The notes: generated by a model from the sequence alone, not told the origin. Positions 37,437-47,779 are shown, counted from the first letter of the stretch. The stretch: 64,000 bases of DNA from Pseudooceanicola nitratireducens (GCF_900109195.1 NZ_FNZG01000001.1:372001-436000); one strand, 5' to 3'. Program-made: numbers and translations.

Positions 37437-39611
37437 TCAGTCGGTGTCGTGGGTCAGCACCGGCACGTCGCTGGCCCCGGCCGATCCGCGACCGGAAAGC
37501 GACGGGTTTTCCATGAAGAACCGGTGGCAGTTGAAGGCGAATTCGCCCTCGGCCAGTTCAGGCCGGGCGAAATGACCATCGGGCTGCATCACCCAGCTTT
37601 GCGCCTGGTCGGCAAAGTTCGCCGCCATGATCTGGCTGACGATCTGCGCCTTGACCGTGGGGTTGGTGATCTCGACCAGGGTTTCCACCCGGCGGTTCAG
37701 GTTGCGGCCCATCCAGTCGGCGGACGAGATGAACACCCGCCCCTTTTTCGACGGCAGCCCGTGGCCATTGCCGAAACAGACGATCCGGCTGTGTTCCAGG
37801 TAGCGCCCGACGATGGACTTCACCCGGATGTTGTCCGACAGGCCTTTCACGCCAGGGCGCAGCCCGCAGATGCCCCGGATCACCAGGTCGATCCTGACGC
37901 CCGCCTGGCTGGCACGGTACAGCCCGTCGATGATCTCGGGGTCGATCAGCGAATTCATCTTGGCCCAGATCTGCGCAGGACGTCCGGCGCGGGCATGTTC
38001 GGCCTCGGCCTCGAATTGGGCCAGAAGGAAGTCCTTCATCAGGTGGGGCGAGATCTTGAGGTTTTCCAGCGTCTCGGGTTGGGCATAGCCCGAGAGGTAG
38101 TTGAAGACCTTCGTCGCGTCCCGCCCAAGCGAGGCATCGCAGGTGAAGAAGCTGAGGTCGGTGTAGATCTTCGCGGTGATCGGGTGATAGTTGCCCGTCC
38201 CATAATGGGTATAGGTGACAAGCTTGTCGCCTTCGCGCCGCACCACGGTGGAAATCTTGGCGTGGGTCTTCCAGTCGACGAAGCCATAGACCACATGCGC
38301 GCCCGCACGCTCCAGCCGGCGCGACTGGCGGATGTTCGCGGCCTCGTCAAAGCGGGCCTTCAGTTCCACCAGGGCGGTCACCGATTTGCCATCCTCGGCC
38401 GCATCGCACAGCGCGGCGACGATCGGGCTGTCCTTGGACGTCCGGTACAGCGTCTGCTTGATCGCCACCACGTCCGGGTCATGGGCGGCCTGCTGCAGGA
38501 AACGCACCACCATGTCGAAGGTCTCGTACGGGTGGTGCAGCAGCATGTCCTTCTGGCGAATCGCGGCGAACATGTCGCCGTCGTGGTCCTGCACCCGTTC
38601 CGGGACACGCGGCGTGAACGAGGGCCACAGCAGGTCGGGCCGCGCGTCGATCACCAGCTCCTTCAGGTCCGAGATGCCGATCAGGCCCTGAACCTCGACC
38701 ACCTCGTCGGGGGTGACGTGCAATTCGCGCATGATGACGGTCTTCAGCGCTGCCGGGGCCTCGGCCGAGATCTTCATGCGGATCACTTCGCCACGGCGAC
38801 GGCGTTTCAGCGCGGTTTCGAATTCGCGCACCAGATCCTCGGCCTCTTCCTCGACCTCAAGGTCGCTGTCGCGCAGCACCCGGAAGGTACAGGACCCCTT
38901 GGTGCGATAGCCCGGGAACAGCTGATCGATGTTCAGCAGCAGAAGGTCTTCCAGCGGCAGGAACCGGTGCTGACCCGGCGCGCTTGGCAGCGCCACAAAG
39001 CGAGAGATCTGCTGCGGGATCGGCAGCAGCGCCATCAGCGAATTCTTGTCCTTGCGCCGTTCCAGCGTCAGGGCCAGCGAAAAGCCCATGTTCGGAATGA
39101 AGGGGAAGGGGTGCGCGGGGTCCACCGCCAGCGGCGACAGCACCGGGAAGACCTGCATCAGGAAGACGTCGCGCAGATAGGCCAGATCGTCGTCCGACAA
39201 CTCGTCCTGGCGCAGGACGGTCAGGCCCTCTTCGCGCATCTGAAGCTGCAGCTTGTCCAGGATCCCCTGTTGCCGCGCCATCAGGCGGCGCGCGTCCTCG
39301 TCGATCAGCACCAGCTGTTCGGCGGGCGTCAGCCCGTCGGCGGCGGCGTGGGTATGGCCTTCGCGGGTCAGTTCGCGCAGGCCCGCGACACGGACGGTGT
39401 AGAATTCATCCAGGTTGGTGGCGCTGATCGACAGGAACCGCAGCCGTTCCAGAAGCGGGACCTTGGGGTTCTCGGCCTCTTCCAGCACGCGCCAGTTGAA
39501 GCCCAGCCAGCTGAGTTCGCGATTCACGAAGCGGCCGGGACCGTCGATATCGATGGTCTTCAGAACCTGTGCGGGGGGCAGGTCCGATTTCAAGAAGTCT
39601 GCGCTGGTCAT
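37437..39611 (-). CDS. ppk1: Polyphosphate kinase 1
   Basis: A 724-residue enzyme that makes polyphosphate from ATP. The N-domain begins RFVNRELSWLGFNWRVLEEA. The phospholipase-D-like catalytic part has TLYRTSKDSPIVAAL and the phosphorylated histidine in YTHYGTGNYHP (His469). The C-domain has FISSADWMGRNLNRRVE. It is the third gene of an apparent minus-strand run with the AI-2E family gene and hda (60 bp after hda). Polyphosphate is a phosphate/energy store and stress factor. Confidence 0.97.
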   Translation of the reverse strand: MTSADFLKSDLPPAQVLKTIDIDGPGRFVNRELSWLGFNWRVLEEAENPKVPLLERLRFLSISATNLDEFYTVRVAGLRELTREGHTHAAADGLTPAEQLVLIDEDARRLMARQQGILDKLQLQMREEGLTVLRQDELSDDDLAYLRDVFLMQVFPVLSPLAVDPAHPFPFIPNMGFSLALTLERRKDKNSLMALLPIPQQISRFVALPSAPGQHRFLPLEDLLLLNIDQLFPGYRTKGSCTFRVLRDSDLEVEEEAEDLVREFETALKRRRRGEVIRMKISAEAPAALKTVIMRELHVTPDEVVEVQGLIGISDLKELVIDARPDLLWPSFTPRVPERVQDHDGDMFAAIRQKDMLLHHPYETFDMVVRFLQQAAHDPDVVAIKQTLYRTSKDSPIVAALCDAAEDGKSVTALVELKARFDEAANIRQSRRLERAGAHVVYGFVDWKTHAKISTVVRREGDKLVTYTHYGTGNYHPITAKIYTDLSFFTCDASLGRDATKVFNYLSGYAQPETLENLKISPHLMKDFLLAQFEAEAEHARAGRPAQIWAKMNSLIDPEIIDGLYRASQAGVRIDLVIRGICGLRPGVKGLSDNIRVKSIVGRYLEHSRIVCFGNGHGLPSKKGRVFISSADWMGRNLNRRVETLVEITNPTVKAQIVSQIMAANFADQAQSWVMQPDGHFARPELAEGEFAFNCHRFFMENPSLSGRGSAGASDVPVLTHDTD

Positions 39612-39670
39612 ATGTCGCTTCCGTCTGATTGGACGGTCTTAATGAACTGAAAGTGCAACGGATTTATGAC

Positions 39671-40342
39671 CTATTCGGCGATCTCTTCCAAGACTTGCCG
39701 CGCAAGGGGCACATTGATCGCGCGCCGTTCCGCCAATGACGCCCGATCCAGCGCCGAAACCACCCGTCGGGCGGTGTCGAAGGACCGGTCCATGTGGCGC
39801 ACCAGATAGGCCAGGACCGCCGGGGGCACGTTCAGCTGCCGTTCACCGAATTGCTTGGCCAGCAGCGCGGTCAGCAGCGTGTCGTCGGGCAGGTCCAGAA
39901 CCGCCGATTGCGCCCCCTGCAGCCGGCTTTTCAGATCCGGCAGGGTCAGCGGCCAGCCGCCCACGGCCAGCGCCCCGGTCAGCAACAGGGGGTGGCCCTG
40001 TGCCTTCATCAGGTTGTGCAGGTGGAACAGGGCGTTTTCCGCCGCGGTGCCGCCGATCCGGTCGGCGTCTTCCACGGCCAGAGGACCTTCGGCCAGGGCG
40101 GGCACGCTGTCGCTGTCCAGGTCCCGCGCCGCCACGATCCGCGCGCCGCTTTGCGCCGCCCAGATATGCGCCAGATGGGTCTTGCCCGATCCGGGCGGGC
40201 CGGTCACCACCAGCTTGTCGCCGGGCCAGCTGCGCCAGCCGTCGATCATCGCCAGCGCCACCGCGTTTGAGGGCGCGATGACGAAATCATCACGACCCAG
40301 CCCCGGCAGACGGGGATGTTTCAGGGGAAGCGGATCGATCAT
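39671..40342 (-). CDS. hdaA: DnaA-related regulator of replication initiation, Hda-like
   Basis: A 223-residue AAA+ protein that would inactivate DnaA-ATP after initiation. The Walker A is GPPGSGKT (48-55), Walker B LAVEDADR, and FVIAPSNAVALAMIDGW matches the DnaA/Hda N-terminal box. It lacks the DnaA DNA-binding domain. It starts 3 bp after the stop of the AI-2E family gene, so they are co-transcribed. This AI-2E/Hda/PPK order is familiar in alphaproteobacteria. Confidence 0.88.
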   Translation of the reverse strand: MIDPLPLKHPRLPGLGRDDFVIAPSNAVALAMIDGWRSWPGDKLVVTGPPGSGKTHLAHIWAAQSGARIVAARDLDSDSVPALAEGPLAVEDADRIGGTAAENALFHLHNLMKAQGHPLLLTGALAVGGWPLTLPDLKSRLQGAQSAVLDLPDDTLLTALLAKQFGERQLNVPPAVLAYLVRHMDRSFDTARRVVSALDRASLAERRAINVPLARQVLEEIAE

Positions 40343-40345
40343 CGG

Positions 40346-41479
40346 TCAGTCTTGCGCCTGGTCCGGCGCATAGCTTTCGTCCAGGACGGATTGCCGTGGC
40401 CCATCCGTGTCCAGCCCGCGATACAGCCGGCTGTCCTTGTACTGCGAGATCACGAAGCGCATCAGCACGCCGATGGCCGCAGCGACAGGCACCGCAACCA
40501 GCATCCCCACGAAGCCGAACAGCGATCCAAAGACCGACAGGGCGAAGATCAGCCAGACCGGGTGCAGCCCGACGGAATTGCCGACCAGCTTGGGGGTCAG
40601 CACGTTGCCCTCGATCACCTGGCCGATGACGAAGATGCCCGCCACCAGCCCGATAGACACCCAGTCGCCCCAGAATTGGAACAGCGCCAGCCCGATCGCC
40701 AGCGCGCCGCCCAGCAGGGCGCCGACATAGGGAATGAAGGTGATCAGCCCGGCAAAGGCCCCGACCACCAGCCCGAACTGCAACCCGACCAGCATCAGGG
40801 CCACGGCGTAATAGCTGCCCAGGATCAGGCAGACCGTGCCCATGCCCCGGATGAACGAGGCCAGCGTCTGGTCGATCTCGCGCGCCAGCTTGCGGATCAC
40901 CGGCGCATGGTCGCGCGGCAGCAGGTTGTCGATCTGCGCCACCATCCGGTCCCAGTCGTACAGCAGATAGAAAGCCACCACCGGCACGATGACGAACAGC
41001 ATCACCACGTTGATCAGTGACCCGACCGAGGTCAGCGCCGTTTCCAGCAGCTGCCCGCCCTTGGACTGGATCGTTTCCGCGACCGAGGTCAGCGACTGCC
41101 GCAGGGTCGACCCTTCGTCCAGCAGGTCGGGGAAGCGCGCGGTCAGAAAGGCCTGGAAGTCCTGGAAGACCTTGGGCACCGTGTCGAACAGCTGCACCGC
41201 CTGGTTGATCAGCGTCGGCACCACCAGAAGCGCCAGCACCACGAAGATCAGCACGCCGAACAGCGTGATGATTGCCGTCGCCAGCGCCCGGCTTGCGCCC
41301 GCGGCCTCCAGCCGGTCGGCGACCGGGTCCAGGAAATAGGCCACGGCCCCGCCCAGCACGAAGGGCAGGATCACGTCGCCCAGCCACCACAGCGCGATCA
41401 TGAAGACCGCCGCCGCGACGCCCCAGTATTTCATTTGGTCCTTGACCGGCAATGCCATCGCAGCCTCCGTTTCCGCCAT
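40346..41479 (-). CDS. AI-2E family (PerM/TqsA-like) membrane protein
   Basis: A 377-residue protein with about eight helices: an N-terminal pair (YWGVAAAVFMIALWWLGDVILPFVLGG), a long amphipathic middle, then a C-terminal block ending FIPYVGALLGGALAIGLAL and VGNSVGLHPVWLIFALSVFG. The family includes transporters and Na+/H+ exchangers; the AI-2 role is not general. Start ATG 41479 (MAETEAAMALPVKDQ); ATG 41458 is an alternative. First gene of the hda/ppk1 run. Confidence 0.85.
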   Translation of the reverse strand: MAETEAAMALPVKDQMKYWGVAAAVFMIALWWLGDVILPFVLGGAVAYFLDPVADRLEAAGASRALATAIITLFGVLIFVVLALLVVPTLINQAVQLFDTVPKVFQDFQAFLTARFPDLLDEGSTLRQSLTSVAETIQSKGGQLLETALTSVGSLINVVMLFVIVPVVAFYLLYDWDRMVAQIDNLLPRDHAPVIRKLAREIDQTLASFIRGMGTVCLILGSYYAVALMLVGLQFGLVVGAFAGLITFIPYVGALLGGALAIGLALFQFWGDWVSIGLVAGIFVIGQVIEGNVLTPKLVGNSVGLHPVWLIFALSVFGSLFGFVGMLVAVPVAAAIGVLMRFVISQYKDSRLYRGLDTDGPRQSVLDESYAPDQAQD

Positions 41480-41949
41480 AACTGGCGGTTCGACGACAAA
41501 ATCGCAAGAGCGGTGACGCAAGTGGCCCTGTCATTTTGACTGGACGAAACCTATTCCTTTGGATAGGTGGGCGTGGATCGCTCGCTCCCAACCCTGAGCG
41601 ATCACTTTTTCCGCCTCGGCCGCGACCGGATTTTCCGGGTCAGGGGCTAAGCCTCGTGAGGCGGGAAATGCCCGGAGGGTCGCTTTGCGGTCATCTCTCC
41701 GGGGAATATTGCCGTGATCGCCCGGGGGGCGTTTCCCCACACCCCCGCGATCCTCTGTGCCCCCCCGCATCCCCCGCACCGCCCCAGGTGCGTTTCGGGG
41801 GGCACAGATCTTCCCTTCGGCCGCCCTTGGGTCGCGAGACGGCCCCGCGAACTGCGAAATCCGGGGGCAATCCTCTCAATCCTCGTTGTCTGGCTTGTCT
41901 GGCGCTTTTTGCGGAATTAAACCGCTGGCAACCAGTAAAGGACACGCCC
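41480..41949. other. Divergent promoter region of AI-2E and proS genes, no gene recognised
   Basis: 470 bp between two divergent starts. A hairpin pair followed by a T tract lies at 41551-41610. A minus-strand frame of 82 codons (41531-41779) ends in a plausible-looking C-terminus but has a low-complexity start and no family. A loose match to a dispersed intergenic repeat lies near 41690-41760. Confidence 0.5.
41551..41610 (+). promoter_or_regulatory. Two hairpins and a T tract upstream of proS
   Basis: CCTAT/ATAGG (41551-41568) and GATCGCTC/GAGCGATC (41576-41603) are followed by ACTTTTT. This could end a short RNA or be an attenuator in the proS leader. I cannot tell which, and no upstream promoter is clear. 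Confidence 0.4.
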
Positions 41950-43287
41950 ATGCGCCTCAGCCGCTATTTCCTGCCCGTTCTCAAGGAAACCCCCGCCGAC
42001 GCCCAGATCGTCAGCCACCGCTACATGCTGCGCGCCGGCATGATCAAACAGGCCAGCGCCGGGATCTACTCCTGGCTGCCCCTTGGCTACAAGGTGCTGA
42101 AGAAGATCGAAAACATCGTGCACGAGGAACAGCAGAAGGCCGGCCATATCCCGATGCTGATGCCGACGCTGCAATCGGCCGACCTGTGGCGCGAATCCGG
42201 TCGCTATGATGACTACGGCCAGGAGATGCTGCGCATCACCGACCGCCACGACCGCGACATGCTCTATGGTCCGACCAACGAAGAACTGATCACCGACATC
42301 TTCCGCAGCTACGTGCGGTCCTACAAGGATCTGCCGCTGACGCTGTACCACATCCAGTGGAAATTCCGCGACGAGATCCGCCCCCGCTTCGGCGTGATGC
42401 GCGGCCGGGAATTCCTGATGAAGGACGGCTACAACTTTGACCTGACCAAGGAAGAGGCGCTGCATGCCTACAACCGGCATCTGGTCAGCTACCTGCGCAG
42501 CTACGAACGCATGGGCCTTCAGGCGATCCCGATGCGCGCCGACGGCGGTCCGATCGGCGGCGATTATACCCATGAATTCCTGGTGCTGGCCGAGACCGGC
42601 GAATCCGAGGTCTTCTATGACAGCGAGATCACCGATCTGACCTTTGGCGACCGCGCCGTCGATTTCGACAATGTCGCGGAATGCCAGGCCGTGCTCGAGG
42701 AATTCACCTCGCGCTACGCGCGCACCGACGAAACCCATGACGAGGCGCTATTCAACGAGATCCCCGAGGAACGCCGCCGCACTGCCCGCGGCATCGAGGT
42801 CGGCCAGATCTTCTATTTCGGCACCAAGTATTCCGAGGCCATGGGCGCCAACGTCCAGACCGCGGACGGCCAGCAGGTGCCGGTGCACATGGGGTCGCAC
42901 GGGATCGGCGTATCGCGTCTTCTGGGCGCCATCATCGAGGCCAGCCACGATGACAAGGGCATCATCTGGCCCGAGGGCGTCACCCCCTTCCACGTCGGCA
43001 TCGTCAACCTGCGTCAGGGCGACGCGGAAACTGACGCCGCCTGCCAGGCGATCTACGACAGCCTCACCGCGCTTGGGCTGGAACCGCTTTATGACGACCG
43101 TGACGAACGAGCGGGCGGCAAGTTCGCCACAATGGACCTGATCGGTCTGCCCTGGCGCATCACTGTCGGCCCGCGCGGGCTGAAGAACGGCGTCGTCGAA
43201 CTGACCTCGCGCCGCACCGGCGAGAGCGAGGAGATGCCCGCCGAGGACGCCGTGAAGCGCATCGTCGCGATCTACGAAAACGTCTGA
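41950..43287 (+). CDS. proS: Prolyl-tRNA synthetase (short, type 2)
   Basis: A 445-residue class II synthetase that charges tRNA-Pro. The class II motifs are present: motif 1 region [18 protein letters not shown], motif 2 [25 protein letters not shown] and motif 3 [13 protein letters not shown]. The C-terminal anticodon-binding domain follows ([26 protein letters not shown]). It lacks the inserted editing domain, the type typical of alphaproteobacteria. ATG 41950 directly follows AAGGACACGCCC. Strong terminator after it. Confidence 0.97.
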   Translation: MRLSRYFLPVLKETPADAQIVSHRYMLRAGMIKQASAGIYSWLPLGYKVLKKIENIVHEEQQKAGHIPMLMPTLQSADLWRESGRYDDYGQEMLRITDRHDRDMLYGPTNEELITDIFRSYVRSYKDLPLTLYHIQWKFRDEIRPRFGVMRGREFLMKDGYNFDLTKEEALHAYNRHLVSYLRSYERMGLQAIPMRADGGPIGGDYTHEFLVLAETGESEVFYDSEITDLTFGDRAVDFDNVAECQAVLEEFTSRYARTDETHDEALFNEIPEERRRTARGIEVGQIFYFGTKYSEAMGANVQTADGQQVPVHMGSHGIGVSRLLGAIIEASHDDKGIIWPEGVTPFHVGIVNLRQGDAETDAACQAIYDSLTALGLEPLYDDRDERAGGKFATMDLIGLPWRITVGPRGLKNGVVELTSRRTGESEEMPAEDAVKRIVAIYENV

Positions 43288-43338
43288 TCCTTTTCCCCGT
43301 CGCCGGGAACAGGCGCGGGGGATATTGGCAGCAAATCG

Positions 43339-43367
43339 AAACCCCGGGTGGGATCACCCGGGGTTTT
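43339..43367 (+). terminator. Terminator after proS
   Basis: A 12-bp perfect stem (AAACCCCGGGTG / CACCCGGGGTTT) with a GGAT loop and a TTTT tail. Confidence 0.92.
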
Positions 43368-43371
43368 CTTA

Positions 43372-43400
43372 TTGACAGGGCTGTGCCAAAAAAACTTGTA
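43372..43400 (+). promoter_or_regulatory. Candidate promoter for the VPLPA-CTERM gene
   Basis: A consensus -35 TTGACA (43372-43377) lies 82 bp upstream of the ATG. The -10 at the right spacing (CTTGTA, 43395-43400) is weak. Confidence 0.4.
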
Positions 43401-43458
43401 GGCGATCCACTTCGGATCTTGCCGCTACTTTACTGATTTAACCTTGGACCCGTGATTC

Positions 43459-44079
43459 ATGAAACTCACACTCAAATCTGCAATTGCTGCCACCGCGCTT
43501 CTGCTTGCCGCGCCTGTCTCGGCCGCCAGCCTGTCCACCGGTTTTTCCGGTGCCAATGGCTCCTCCGGCAATATGTTCGACATCTCCGTCGGATCAAGCA
43601 ACCTGACGCTGACCGACCTGCAGGTCCATATCGACCAAGCGATCACAACCACCGTGTCATTCTGGTATCGTGATGGCAGCTATGTGGGCAATGAAAACAG
43701 CAGCTCCGGCTGGACGCTTTGGGACAGCGCAGCGCTTGATGGTGCTGGGGTAACCAACCCGACGGGCTGGGATATTGCGGATCTCATGCTGAACGCCAAT
43801 TCGACCTACGGCATCTACATCCACGACAACAACAGCGCCATCGGCTATGCCAATGCGGTGTCCCAAGGGCTGGTCGCTGCTCAGAACGCGGATCTGACCA
43901 TCTTTTCCGGCATCGGACGAAGCCTGAACGCAGATCCGTTTGCAGCCGTCACCCATGGCGCGCGCACCTGGGAAGGCACGATGACCTACACCACAACGCC
44001 CGCCGTGCCGCTTCCGGCCAGTGGTCTTCTGCTGGTCGCCGGGGCCGGTGCCCTGGCCGGTCTGCGCCGCCGCAAGTAA
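43459..44079 (+). CDS. VPLPA-CTERM sorted secreted protein
   Basis: A 206-residue exported protein. It has a signal peptide (MKLTLKSAIAATALLLAAPVSAA), a Ser/Asn/Gly-rich beta-type body, and a C-terminal sorting tail: VPLPA at 183-187, then a hydrophobic stretch and LRRRK. This is the PEP-CTERM-like signal recognised by exosortase-type enzymes in this group; the sorting enzyme is not in the window. The body is lower in GC than neighbours (more AAC/AGC/ACC). Terminator after the gene makes it monocistronic. Likely an envelope or matrix protein. Confidence 0.85.
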   Translation: MKLTLKSAIAATALLLAAPVSAASLSTGFSGANGSSGNMFDISVGSSNLTLTDLQVHIDQAITTTVSFWYRDGSYVGNENSSSGWTLWDSAALDGAGVTNPTGWDIADLMLNANSTYGIYIHDNNSAIGYANAVSQGLVAAQNADLTIFSGIGRSLNADPFAAVTHGARTWEGTMTYTTTPAVPLPASGLLLVAGAGALAGLRRRK

Positions 44080-44086
44080 CCCGACC

Positions 44087-44118
44087 GACCGCGCCCCAGA
44101 CCCGGGGCGCGGTCTTTT
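44087..44118 (+). terminator. Terminator after the VPLPA-CTERM gene
   Basis: An 11-bp perfect stem (GACCGCGCCCC / GGGGCGCGGTC) with a 6-nt loop, then TTTT. Confidence 0.92.
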
Positions 44119-44173
44119 CGCCGTGATCGTCGCCCGCTAGTCTGCCGGAAACCTGTCCGGTCCCGGGGTCGTC

Positions 44174-45160
44174 ATGCGCCTGTTCCCTCTGATTGTCCTT
44201 TGTCTGTCGCTGGCTTTGCCGGGTTCTGTTCGCGCGCAACCGGTGGAGGCCCCCGAGGATCCCAAGGTGGCCGACTTCCGCGCCGCCTTTGCCCAGTGGA
44301 TGCAGGACGCCGGGGCGACGCGCGGGGCGCTGGCGCTGCGCAGGGACGGGCAGGCGGTTGCGGCCTTGGGGCTGGGGATGGACGCCGGGCGGCCGGTTGA
44401 TCTGGCCTCGCTGTCGAAGGCGATCACCGGGGTCTGCATCGCCCGGCTGGTGGACGAAGGCGCGCTGGATTACGCCGATCATGCCCGCGCGATCCTGAAC
44501 CTCGCTCATGCCGCGCCGGTCAGTATCGCCGCGCTTCTGGGCCATGGCTCGGGCCTTCGGCGGGATCACACCCAGGGGCCCATGGCGGTCTGGCGGAACG
44601 ATCCGACGCCGCGCTGGCCGCGCATCGCCCGCACCGCGCTGGCCCGCGACCGGATCAGCGCCGACACCTCGTATTACTACAGCAACGAAAACTACGCCGT
44701 CCTCGGCGCGGTGATCGAGGCGGTGACAGGCACCGACTATGAAACCGCCTGCCGCGACCGTGTTCTGACCCCCGCCGGCGTGACGGGGCAGGGCTCTGCC
44801 CTGGCCTCGGGCTATCTGCCCTGGGGCGGGTGGGAGATGACGGTGGCCGATTACGCCGCCTTCCTGGATCACAGCTTTGGCCCCGAGGGCTGGCTGACCG
44901 AAAGCATCGCCACTCTGCCGCGCACGCGCATCGTGCCGCAGGTCTACTATGGCCTGGGCATGGTGCAGCGCGACCACGCGGGCGGCACCAACCTTTGGCA
45001 TTTCGGCGCGCTGTGTTTCGAGGGCGGGCCGAACCTGGGCAGCTATGCGGTGCATTGGACCAACGGCTGGACGGTGACCGCCTGGTACGACGCCTGTGTC
45101 ACGGACGACGACATGGCGCGGCTCGACCGGGCGATGATCGGCGTCGCCTTCGCCCGCTAG
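44174..45160 (+). CDS. Secreted serine hydrolase (beta-lactamase/DD-peptidase fold)
   Basis: A 328-residue protein with a signal peptide (MRLFPLIVLCLSLALPGSVRA). The SxxK motif is SLSK (79-82), the YxN motif YSN (168-170), and the conserved HGSGL at 123-127. This is the class C beta-lactamase-like family (Pfam Beta-lactamase), which includes esterases, D-aminopeptidases and carboxypeptidases. The substrate is unknown; I would not call it an antibiotic-resistance gene. It lies between the VPLPA-CTERM gene and the lol operon. Confidence 0.85.
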   Translation: MRLFPLIVLCLSLALPGSVRAQPVEAPEDPKVADFRAAFAQWMQDAGATRGALALRRDGQAVAALGLGMDAGRPVDLASLSKAITGVCIARLVDEGALDYADHARAILNLAHAAPVSIAALLGHGSGLRRDHTQGPMAVWRNDPTPRWPRIARTALARDRISADTSYYYSNENYAVLGAVIEAVTGTDYETACRDRVLTPAGVTGQGSALASGYLPWGGWEMTVADYAAFLDHSFGPEGWLTESIATLPRTRIVPQVYYGLGMVQRDHAGGTNLWHFGALCFEGGPNLGSYAVHWTNGWTVTAWYDACVTDDDMARLDRAMIGVAFAR

Positions 45161-45281
45161 GGGCGCGCCCTTGACCTTCGCCTCGGCAGGCCGCACATCT
45201 GCACGACCTCTCGTCGGGCCTTACCTGTGCCCTAACTGGACCCCGTATCGACCCCAGATCGGACCCAACCCCGGAGCGCCC

Positions 45282-46568
45282 ATGGCCACGTCCCCCAAAC
45301 CCTTCGCGCCCTTCGAATGGATGATCGCCTGGCGCTACCTCCGCGCCCGCCGCGCCGAAGGCGGTGTCAGCGTGATGACCTGGATCAGCCTGATCGGGAT
45401 TTCCCTGGCGGTGGCGGCGCTGATCATCACCCTGGCCGTGCGCGCCGGGTTCCGCACCGAATTCGTCGACACGATCCTGGGGGCCAATGCCCATGTGACC
45501 GTCTATACCGCCGGTCAGACCAACGAGGCGGGGCAGCTGGACCGCACCATCCCCGACTATCAGGCGATGGCCGAGCGTCTGGCGCAGGTTCCCGGCGTCA
45601 CCCGTGCCGCGCCCCTGGTGAAGGGGCAGGTCATGGCCAGTGCCTTCGGGGCCACCACCGGGGTCGAGGTCTTTGGCATCGCAGGTGCAGACCTGGCTAC
45701 CATCCCGCGCGTGGCCAATGCCGAGACCTCCCAGGGGGATCTAGGCAATTTCGACGCGGGCATCGCCCTTGGCTCGGGCATTGCGCGCAGCCTGAACGTG
45801 ACCCTGGGCGACAGGGTCAAGCTGATCTCGCCCGACGGGGTGAAGACCGCCTTTGGCACCAGCCCCCGGGTCAAGACCTACGAGGTCACCTATATTTTCA
45901 CCGCCGGGCGCTATGACATCGACCAGACCCGCGTCTACATGCCCTTCGCCGAGGCGCAGAGCTATTTCAACCGCGAAGGTGTCGCCGATGAGATCGAGGT
46001 GATGGTCGAACACCCCGAGACGGTGGACGAGATGGGGCTGGACCTGCTGCGTGCCGCCGGGGACCGCGCGCTGTTGTGGACCTGGCGCGACAGCGCGGGG
46101 GCCTTCCTGCGCGCCCTGGATATCGAGGACAACGTGATGTTCATCATCCTGTCGGTGCTGGTGCTGATCGCCTCGATGAACATCGTGTCGGGGCTGATCA
46201 TGCTGGTGAAGAACAAGGGCCGTGACATCGGCATCCTGCGCACCATGGGCCTGACCGAGGGGTCCGTTCTGCGGGTGTTCTTCCTGTGCGGGGCCTCGAC
46301 CGGGCTGATCGGCACGGCGATCGGGCTGGTGCTGGGCTGCCTGTTCGCGATCTACATCGACCCGATCTTTGCGCTGGTCGACCGGCTGTCGGGGGGCGGA
46401 GTCTGGGATCCGTCGATCCGCAACATCTATGCGCTGCCAGCGCAGCTGAAACTGGGCGACGTGCTGGCGGCGGTGTCACTGTCGCTTGGCCTGTCCTTCA
46501 TCGTCACGATCTTTCCCGCCCGCCGCGCCGCGCGGATGAACCCGGTAGAGGCCCTGCGCTATGAGTGA
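45282..46568 (+). CDS. Lipoprotein-releasing ABC transporter permease (LolC/E family)
   Basis: A 428-residue inner-membrane protein. It starts [31 protein letters not shown], the LolC/LolE signature, followed by a large periplasmic domain (about 55-270) and three C-terminal helices ([22 protein letters not shown]). It extracts lipoproteins from the inner membrane for transport to the outer membrane. Only one permease gene is present, so it probably acts as a homodimer with LolD. Start ATG 45282. It overlaps lolD by 8 bp. Confidence 0.92.
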   Translation: MATSPKPFAPFEWMIAWRYLRARRAEGGVSVMTWISLIGISLAVAALIITLAVRAGFRTEFVDTILGANAHVTVYTAGQTNEAGQLDRTIPDYQAMAERLAQVPGVTRAAPLVKGQVMASAFGATTGVEVFGIAGADLATIPRVANAETSQGDLGNFDAGIALGSGIARSLNVTLGDRVKLISPDGVKTAFGTSPRVKTYEVTYIFTAGRYDIDQTRVYMPFAEAQSYFNREGVADEIEVMVEHPETVDEMGLDLLRAAGDRALLWTWRDSAGAFLRALDIEDNVMFIILSVLVLIASMNIVSGLIMLVKNKGRDIGILRTMGLTEGSVLRVFFLCGASTGLIGTAIGLVLGCLFAIYIDPIFALVDRLSGGGVWDPSIRNIYALPAQLKLGDVLAAVSLSLGLSFIVTIFPARRAARMNPVEALRYE

Positions 46569-47256
46569 TCCCGCGACCGAAATTGCCCTGCAACTGACCG
46601 GGATCGAGAAGGTCTATAACCGCGACACCCCCGGAGAGATCCGCGTGCTGCGTGGCATCGACCTGACCCTGAGCGCCGGAGAGGCGGTGGCCCTTGTCGC
46701 GCCCTCGGGGGCAGGAAAATCCACCCTGCTGCATATCGCCGGCCTGCTGGACCAGCCCGACACCGGCGAGGTGCGGATCGGTGGCGAGGCCGTGCAACAC
46801 CTGAACGACGCCCGCCGCACCGCGATCCGTCGCGCCGACGTAGGCTTCGTCTATCAGTTCCACCACCTGCTGCCCGAATTCACCGCGCTGGAGAATGTGG
46901 TGCTGCCGCAGCTGGCCAATGGCACGGCAAGCTCCTCGGCCCGGGGGCGGGCCTTGTCGCTGCTGGACAGCGTGGGCATCAAGCCGCGCGCCGATCACCG
47001 GCCGGCTGCGCTTTCCGGTGGTGAACAGCAGCGCGTGGCCTTCTGCCGGGCGCTGGCGAACCGGCCCCGCGTGCTTCTGGCGGATGAGCCGACCGGCAAC
47101 CTGGACCCCGATACCTCGGACCGGGTGTTCGGCGCGCTGATGGACCTGGTGCGACAGACCGGGCTGGCCGCACTGGTCGCCACCCACAACATGGAGCTGG
47201 CCGCCCGCATGGACCGCGTCCTGCGTTTGGAGAACGGTCAGCTGGTCAGCGGGTAA
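46561..47256 (+). CDS. lolD: Lipoprotein-releasing ABC transporter ATP-binding protein
   Basis: A 231-residue ABC ATPase. Walker [10 protein letters not shown] at 47-55, signature [15 protein letters not shown], Walker [13 protein letters not shown], and the H-loop VATHNMELA. The MacB/LolD-type sequence around the Q-loop ([11 protein letters not shown]) supports LolD. Its overlap with the permease gene supports one Lol complex that moves lipoproteins to LolA. Confidence 0.95.
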   Translation: MSDPATEIALQLTGIEKVYNRDTPGEIRVLRGIDLTLSAGEAVALVAPSGAGKSTLLHIAGLLDQPDTGEVRIGGEAVQHLNDARRTAIRRADVGFVYQFHHLLPEFTALENVVLPQLANGTASSSARGRALSLLDSVGIKPRADHRPAALSGGEQQRVAFCRALANRPRVLLADEPTGNLDPDTSDRVFGALMDLVRQTGLAALVATHNMELAARMDRVLRLENGQLVSG

Positions 47257-47779
47257 CCGTCCGCTTCGAGGCCGGTGATCGCGGGCGTGGTCAGGGTGGT
47301 CCGGGCTGGTGTAGGGGGCGATGTTCGCTTCGGTCGGGATGGCCTTGGGATTGGGGTGCGATAGGTCCGGGCTGAAATCAGGCCGTGAAGGTTTTCGGGC
47401 GGGGACGGCTTTGGGGACCAGTTCAGGACGGACGAGGCACGAACGGAAAGGCCCGATGGCCCGCCAAACTGTCCCTGAAACGACGGGCAGGGCCGACCCG
47501 CCGCGTTATCCAGTAATTGCGAAATCAGGCGGATCCTGCCGCCCGCTTGCGCCGGTCAGACAGGCCGCCGGCATGGCCTGATGAGACAGATGTGACGAGA
47601 TGGAGCCTAGCGACAGGCCACTCTTCGTGGGCGCACCGCCAAGGCTGAACATCTACGCCGCTCGCGCAGCCGGATCGCCCAAGGCCGAACCCGGTTAGCC
47701 GCCCGCTAAACCGAAACCGCCGGCTCAAACCAGCCCAGTCCAAACCAACCCGGCCACCCAACCCAGTCAGATCACCCGA
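47257..47779. other. Intergenic region, no gene recognised
   Basis: 523 bp between lolD and the 3' end of the tadG-like gene, which converge here. A short plus-strand frame (86 codons at 47321-47581) has no family resemblance and no ribosome site. The last 80 bp are low in complexity (AACC and CAGTCC runs). No RNA gene is recognised. Confidence 0.55.

Noticed and set aside
41531-41779. 82-codon minus-strand frame upstream of proS
   Set aside because: The C-terminus looks protein-like, but the N-terminus is low-complexity, there is no ribosome site, and it crosses a hairpin and a repeat-like segment.
47321-47581. 86-codon plus-strand frame after lolD
   Set aside because: No family resemblance, no ribosome site and biased composition; kept as intergenic.
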